A stretch of DNA of 8,601 nt from contig URMR01000077.1 of NCBI GenBank assembly GCA_900548935.1, positions 1-8,601 of the forward strand. The letters run 5' to 3'. This stretch comes from an uncultured Collinsella sp. Its GTDB lineage: Bacteria > Actinomycetota > Coriobacteriia > Coriobacteriales > Coriobacteriaceae. The translations under genes and the position numbers were made by a program. Under the pieces are notes generated by a model, which did not search any database, was not told the DNA's origin, and worked only from the letters and a program-made list of their open reading frames with translations. Within the stretch, counting starts at the first letter, position 1, and the number at the start of each line of letters is the position of its first letter. Positions 5,500-8,601 of the stretch are shown here, piece after piece.

Positions 5500-6612
5500 A
5501 TGGCAAAGGTAAAAATCAGCGATGTCGCGCGCGAGGCAGGGGTCTCGCTGGGCACGGTTTCCAACGCGCTCAACCATCCCGAAAAGCTGCGCCCCGAGAC
5601 TCTCAAACTCATCAATGAGACCATCAATCGCCTTGGCTACCTGCCCAACCAAAGCGCTCGCCAGCTCGCGGGCGGCGCCACCAAGTCCTTTGGCCTGGTG
5701 CTCCCCCGTCTCGACCATGGCTTCTCGCTCCAAATTGCCAGCGGCGCCCATAACGAGGCCCGCAAGCACGGCTACGACCTGCTCATCGCCAACGCCGATA
5801 ACGACGATATTCTCGAGGACCATTACCTGCGCTACTTTATGGGCACCCAGATGTCCGGCGTCATGGTTCAGCCCATGGCGTCCCCCGACTGGCACCCCGC
5901 AATGACCAAGATGCCCGTGCCAATCGTCCACCTGGACATCCACTGTTCCGAGCCAGGTTATTACGTGGCCGCCGACAACGAGGCACAGGGCCGCATTATC
6001 GCCGAGCTCGCCATTGCCCGCGGCGCACACCATATCACCGTTGTGGGCAGAGCGGCATTCATGCAGCTCACCCTGCGCGTGCTTGGCATCCACAAGGCCC
6101 TCGCCCTGCATCCCGATATCAAAATTGAGGTTATTGACGCCGGAGAGTGGAATACCGCAGTCGACGGCTACAGCATCGGCGCTCAGATTGCCGAGCGCCC
6201 TGCCGACGAGCGCCCCGATTTTGTCATCGGCCTTACCGATGTATTGGCCTCGGGCGTTATCTCGGCGTTGACCGACAAAGGCATCCCCGTCCCCGAGCAG
6301 GTTCGCGTGGCCGGCTGCGACGGCAACCCACTCGCATGGAGCGGCGCGGTACCGCTCACCACTGTAGCACCCCCGGGCTACGAGATTGGCCGCAAGGGCG
6401 TCCAGCTGCTCATGGAACAAATCGAGAACAAGACGTCGGCAAAAACCAAACGCGTCCGTATCGGCTCCGCCGTACGCACCGTCACCGAGGTCACAGCCGC
6501 CGAGGACATCAACCGCCAAGAACTCGTGCGGCCGTTCCTGCTGGAACGCGCCAGCACCCAGGCAAGCACCCAGACCGACGCCACGGCCATCAACCTAGGC
6601 GCGTATCTATAG
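5500..6612 (+). CDS. LacI-family transcriptional regulator
   Basis: This 370-residue protein has a LacI helix-turn-helix at residues 6-25 (ISDVAREAGVSLGTVSNALN), a hinge helix NQSARQLAGG (50-59, with the minor-groove Leu at 56), and a periplasmic-binding-protein-like sensor starting SFGLVLPRLDHGFS (63-76). The second sensor lobe includes RPDFVIGLTDVLASGVI and a VRVAGCDGNPLA segment. Such proteins repress sugar or nucleoside uptake genes; the ligand cannot be told. The ATG at 5500 is chosen because AAAGGGG (5488-5494) is 5 nt upstream and because the promoter covers the longer in-frame start at 5434. The C-terminus carries about 40 residues beyond the usual core, including a Ser/Thr/Gln-rich stretch (RASTQASTQTDAT). 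No target operon is next to it in the window, so it acts elsewhere or only on itself. Confidence 0.95.
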   Translation: MAKVKISDVAREAGVSLGTVSNALNHPEKLRPETLKLINETINRLGYLPNQSARQLAGGATKSFGLVLPRLDHGFSLQIASGAHNEARKHGYDLLIANADNDDILEDHYLRYFMGTQMSGVMVQPMASPDWHPAMTKMPVPIVHLDIHCSEPGYYVAADNEAQGRIIAELAIARGAHHITVVGRAAFMQLTLRVLGIHKALALHPDIKIEVIDAGEWNTAVDGYSIGAQIAERPADERPDFVIGLTDVLASGVISALTDKGIPVPEQVRVAGCDGNPLAWSGAVPLTTVAPPGYEIGRKGVQLLMEQIENKTSAKTKRVRIGSAVRTVTEVTAAEDINRQELVRPFLLERASTQASTQTDATAINLGAYL

Positions 6613-6638
6613 CACGCCCGCAAGTATGCTAAGTCGCC

Positions 6639-6686
6639 GCTTAAGCAAAAGGGGCCCGACCATTGCCGGGCCCCTTTTGCTTAAGC
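6639..6686. terminator. Strong bidirectional terminator between lacI and HAD gene
   Basis: Arms 6639-6658 and 6667-6686 form a perfect 20-bp stem around an 8-nt loop. The stem carries AAAAGGGGCCCG and CGGGCCCCTTTT, so each strand has a GC-rich core followed by T residues. It lies 26 bp after the lacI stop and 39 bp from the stop of the convergent HAD gene and should end both transcripts. Confidence 0.92.
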
Positions 6687-6725
6687 TCAAACGTGGGCAA
6701 TTGCTCGTTTCAACACCGCAATTGT

Positions 6726-7376
6726 CTAGCGCACGGCCTTGACTGCCGCCGCCAGGTCGAACAACGTATCGAGAACGGCCTCGCAGCCATCCACCACGTC
6801 CTGCGGCAGCGGCACGATGTCGGGGACGGCAAAGACATGACAGCCGGCCGTGATGCCCGAGACGCAGCCGTTGCGCGAATCCTCGACCACGGCACATTCC
6901 TCGGGAGCAAAGCCCGCGCGCTCGCAGGCAAGCAGATACATCTCGGGATCGGGCTTGCCGTGCACGACGTCCTCGCCGCAGGTCACCGTCTCAAACTTGT
7001 CAAAAAGACCGACCATCTTAAGGTTGCGCTCGGCCGTAGCGAGGCGCGACGACGTCGCTAGACCCACGTGATAGCCCGCAGCCAACAGCTCGTCTATGCA
7101 CTCGGCAGCACCGGCCTTAAGCTCCAAATCGGTCTTGACCATCTCGTCGCGAATCTCCTTGTGGCGGACATAGATCGCCTCGGTGGTTTCGTGGCTACCG
7201 TAATGCTTATCAAGGATGTCCATGACATCGGGCAGCGTGCGACCGATAAACTGATGGATCAGAGCTTCATCAATCGCGACCCCCAGCTCGGCAGCGCCCG
7301 CCTTCCATGCCTTGATGCCCAAACGCTCGGTATCGACCAGCGTTCCATCCATGTCAAAAATAACAGCCTTGATCAT
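6726..7376 (-). CDS. HAD superfamily (subfamily IA) phosphatase / beta-phosphoglucomutase-like
   Basis: The 216-residue protein has all four HAD motifs. Motif I is DMDGT (8-12) with nucleophile Asp8 and acid/base Asp10. Motif II is the Ser in GLATSS (105-110). Motif III is Lys141 in GKPDP. Motif IV is Glu165-Asp166 in VVEDSRNG. Residues about 15-85 form the alpha-helical C1 cap of subfamily IA. The protein is soluble and should hydrolyse or transfer phosphate on a small sugar phosphate; the exact substrate cannot be read. The frame extends upstream to 7457, but the ATG at 7374-7376 is chosen: AGGGGG (7382-7387) is 5 nt upstream and motif I then sits at the usual distance from the N-terminus. 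It is divergent from larE and convergent with lacI. Confidence 0.93.
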   Translation of the reverse strand: MIKAVIFDMDGTLVDTERLGIKAWKAGAAELGVAIDEALIHQFIGRTLPDVMDILDKHYGSHETTEAIYVRHKEIRDEMVKTDLELKAGAAECIDELLAAGYHVGLATSSRLATAERNLKMVGLFDKFETVTCGEDVVHGKPDPEMYLLACERAGFAPEECAVVEDSRNGCVSGITAGCHVFAVPDIVPLPQDVVDGCEAVLDTLFDLAAAVKAVR

Positions 7377-7431
7377 ATCGGCCCCCTCACCGGATTGCAT
7401 TACTGCCACTCTACCGCACTTTACAAACTTG

Positions 7432-7446
7432 TATATAACGTATATA
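7432..7446. promoter_or_regulatory. A/T palindrome TATATA-ACG-TATATA
   Basis: This 15-nt inverted repeat lies 56-70 bp upstream of the HAD gene start in an otherwise GC-rich region. It probably includes the -10 region of the HAD promoter (minus strand) and may be an operator. No clear -35 was identified. Confidence 0.4.
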
Positions 7447-7481
7447 GCATATTGCACTTTCGTTACATAAACGGAAGTCTT

Positions 7482-7509
7482 ATGACAGGCAGCTCGGTAG
7501 GATTATAGT
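7482..7509 (+). promoter_or_regulatory. larE-like gene promoter
   Basis: ATGACA (7482-7487) and TATAGT (7504-7509), each one base from consensus, are 16 nt apart and would start transcription about 28 nt before the start codon. CTCGGT (7493-7498) and ACCGAG (7515-7520) form an inverted repeat straddling the -10, a plausible repressor site. Confidence 0.55.
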
Positions 7510-7543
7510 TTTCGACCGAGTACTCAATGGTAAGGATCGTTTC

Positions 7544-8422
7544 ATGCTTTCAGACACTACTGCACCTGCAGAGGAGCTTCAGGACAAACTCACGACGCTC
7601 GAGCAGTTGCTTTTGGCATACGGACGCGTCGCCATCGGCTTTTCCGGTGGCGTCGACAGCAGCTTTTTGGCCGCGGTCTGCGCGCGCATCATGCCTGCCA
7701 GCACGCTTCTCGTTCACCTCACCACGCCGCTCATCGGCACGCCCGAACAGACCTCGTTTGAGCGATCCGTTGACGGGCAAACCAATGAGGGACCGCATTT
7801 TAAGCTCCCCGTGCTCAATCTTTCGGTCGATCAGCTGCAGCTCCCCCAAGTAGCCTGTAACGACGCTAATCGCTGCTATCACTGCAAGCACGCCGGCTTT
7901 ACCGCTATCGTCAACCACGCCAAGTCGCTCGGCTTTCCCACCGTCATCGATGGCAGCAACGCAAGCGATCGCGGTGACTACCGCCCCGGCATGCGCGCGG
8001 CAAAAGAGCTCGGCGTACGTTCCCCTCTTATGGAGGTCGGCTTTACCAAGGACGAAGAGCGCGAGCTGCTGCGCACATGGGGCTATCCCGTTTGGAACCT
8101 GCCGGCGGGAGCCTGTCTTGCCACGCGCGTCCCCACGGGCGAGGAGCTCACGCGCGAGAAGGTCGATTTAATCCGCGCCTGCGAGGATTACCTGCACGAT
8201 CTTGGTCTGGCGCAGGTTCGCGCGCGCTTGGTCGGCGGCTGTATGCATATCGAAGCCGCTCCCGCAGACGTCGCAAAGATCGCCGCCCTCGGCGGCACCA
8301 CGGTCAACGGCGAAGGCAAGGCCCCGCTGCCCGCCGCCATCGAGTCCGCCCTGCGCGAGCTGGGCTGCGGTCACATCTCCCCCGAGGTCACCCCCTACAT
8401 CCACGGCAACATGAACCAATAG
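7544..8422 (+). CDS. larE: ATP-dependent sacrificial sulfur transferase, LarE-like
   Basis: LarE-type proteins are PP-loop enzymes that activate a pyridinium dicarboxylate mononucleotide with ATP and give it sulfur, a step in making the nickel-pincer cofactor of lactate racemase and relatives. The 292-residue protein shows the PP-loop SGGVDSS (34-40), the substrate loop DGSNASDRGDYRPG (136-149), RSPLMEVGFTKDE and PAGACLATRVPTG (187-199). Cys191 in ACLATR is where the sacrificial cysteine of LarE is expected. RCYHCK adds Cys111 and Cys114, a three-cysteine set like that reported for [4Fe-4S]-dependent LarE. The end HGNMNQ resembles the usual GSMN tail. AAGGA (7532-7536) is 7 nt upstream. No larA, larB or larC is visible, so the client enzyme is elsewhere. 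A related ExsB/tRNA-thiolase-like role is the main alternative. Confidence 0.88.
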   Translation: MLSDTTAPAEELQDKLTTLEQLLLAYGRVAIGFSGGVDSSFLAAVCARIMPASTLLVHLTTPLIGTPEQTSFERSVDGQTNEGPHFKLPVLNLSVDQLQLPQVACNDANRCYHCKHAGFTAIVNHAKSLGFPTVIDGSNASDRGDYRPGMRAAKELGVRSPLMEVGFTKDEERELLRTWGYPVWNLPAGACLATRVPTGEELTREKVDLIRACEDYLHDLGLAQVRARLVGGCMHIEAAPADVAKIAALGGTTVNGEGKAPLPAAIESALRELGCGHISPEVTPYIHGNMNQ

Positions 8423-8434
8423 CGCATCCCGATG

Positions 8435-8501
8435 AGTTGCGGTGGAATAGTTCCTGTTTTGCGGCCAATCGGGCACAAACAGGAACTATTCCACCGCAAC
8501 T
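8435..8501. repeat. 25-bp perfect inverted repeat after larE
   Basis: Arms 8435-8459 and 8477-8501 are perfect reverse complements with a 17-nt loop (8460-8476). The arm begins AGTTGCGGTGGAATAGTTCC. It starts 12 bp after the larE stop. The stem is far longer than needed for a terminator and only short T groups follow (TTCGTTT), so it is as likely a dispersed palindromic element that may also stop transcription. A small hairpin GCGGG (8509-8513) with CCCGC (8520-8524) follows. Confidence 0.8.
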
Positions 8502-8529
8502 TCGTTTGGCGGGCATTGACCCGCAGACC

Positions 8530-8569
8530 TGCCAATAAGGGACAGGTTCATTTTGGCAGGTTTTATCTG
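8530..8569 (+). repeat. Dispersed 40-nt repeat, copy 3
   Basis: It matches copy 1 over nearly all of its 40 nt, with AGGGACAGGTTCATTTTGG at the core and TGCCAA (8530-8535) pairing with TTGGCA. Similarity to copy 2 continues a further 12 nt or so (TATCTGG, then AAAC and CCG), suggesting the full unit is about 52 nt. It lies 3' of larE, beyond the long hairpin. Confidence 0.8.
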
Positions 8570-8601
8570 GAGAAACGCCGGATAGCCCCACATGCACAGC
8601 C

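Noticed and set aside
5458..6519. Long minus-strand open frame opposite lacI
   Set aside because: It is antisense to a recognisable LacI-family protein and lacks any domain of its own.

Overview
The window is GC-rich bacterial chromosome with compact genes and intergenic gaps rich in palindromes. Gene content (GlmS, a YeiH/UPF0324 exporter, GntR/FCD and LacI regulators, a HAD phosphatase, a LarE-type sulfur transferase) and a dispersed motif built on GGGACAGG suggest an anaerobic gut actinobacterium of the Coriobacteriia, most likely Collinsella-like. That placement rests on recollection and codon/GC style, not on a search.

Layout: (1) 1-620, minus: the 5' part of a regulator-like protein with a degenerate AAA+ Walker A, cut by the window edge. 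(2) 887-1921, minus: a YeiH-family membrane exporter, preceded by a divergent GntR/FCD regulator (2115-2816, plus) that is the obvious candidate to control it. (3) 2817-3102: a convergent 3' gap with a dispersed repeat, a bidirectional terminator and two more strong hairpins. (4) 3103-4950, minus: glmS, complete and with all catalytic residues, headed by tandem palindromic sites. (5) 4951-5499: the longest gene-free stretch. It holds the glmS control region, a roughly 264-bp imperfect palindrome with four alternating copies of a 17-bp motif, a second dispersed repeat copy, and the lacI promoter and operator. (6) 5500-6612, plus: a LacI-family regulator closed by a 20-bp perfect bidirectional terminator. 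(7) 6726-7376, minus: a HAD-IA phosphatase, divergent from (8) 7544-8422, plus: a LarE-like ATP-dependent sacrificial sulfur transferase. (9) 8423-8601: a 25-bp perfect hairpin and a third dispersed repeat copy.

The genes are mostly single transcription units, not one pathway. GlmS makes glucosamine-6-phosphate for cell-wall precursors; LarE makes part of the nickel-pincer cofactor of lactate racemase-type enzymes; YeiH probably exports a small anion. No defence system, phage, CRISPR array, transposase, tRNA or rRNA was seen. The least explained material is intergenic: at least three kinds of palindromic element, one of them a large composite palindrome directly against the lacI promoter.
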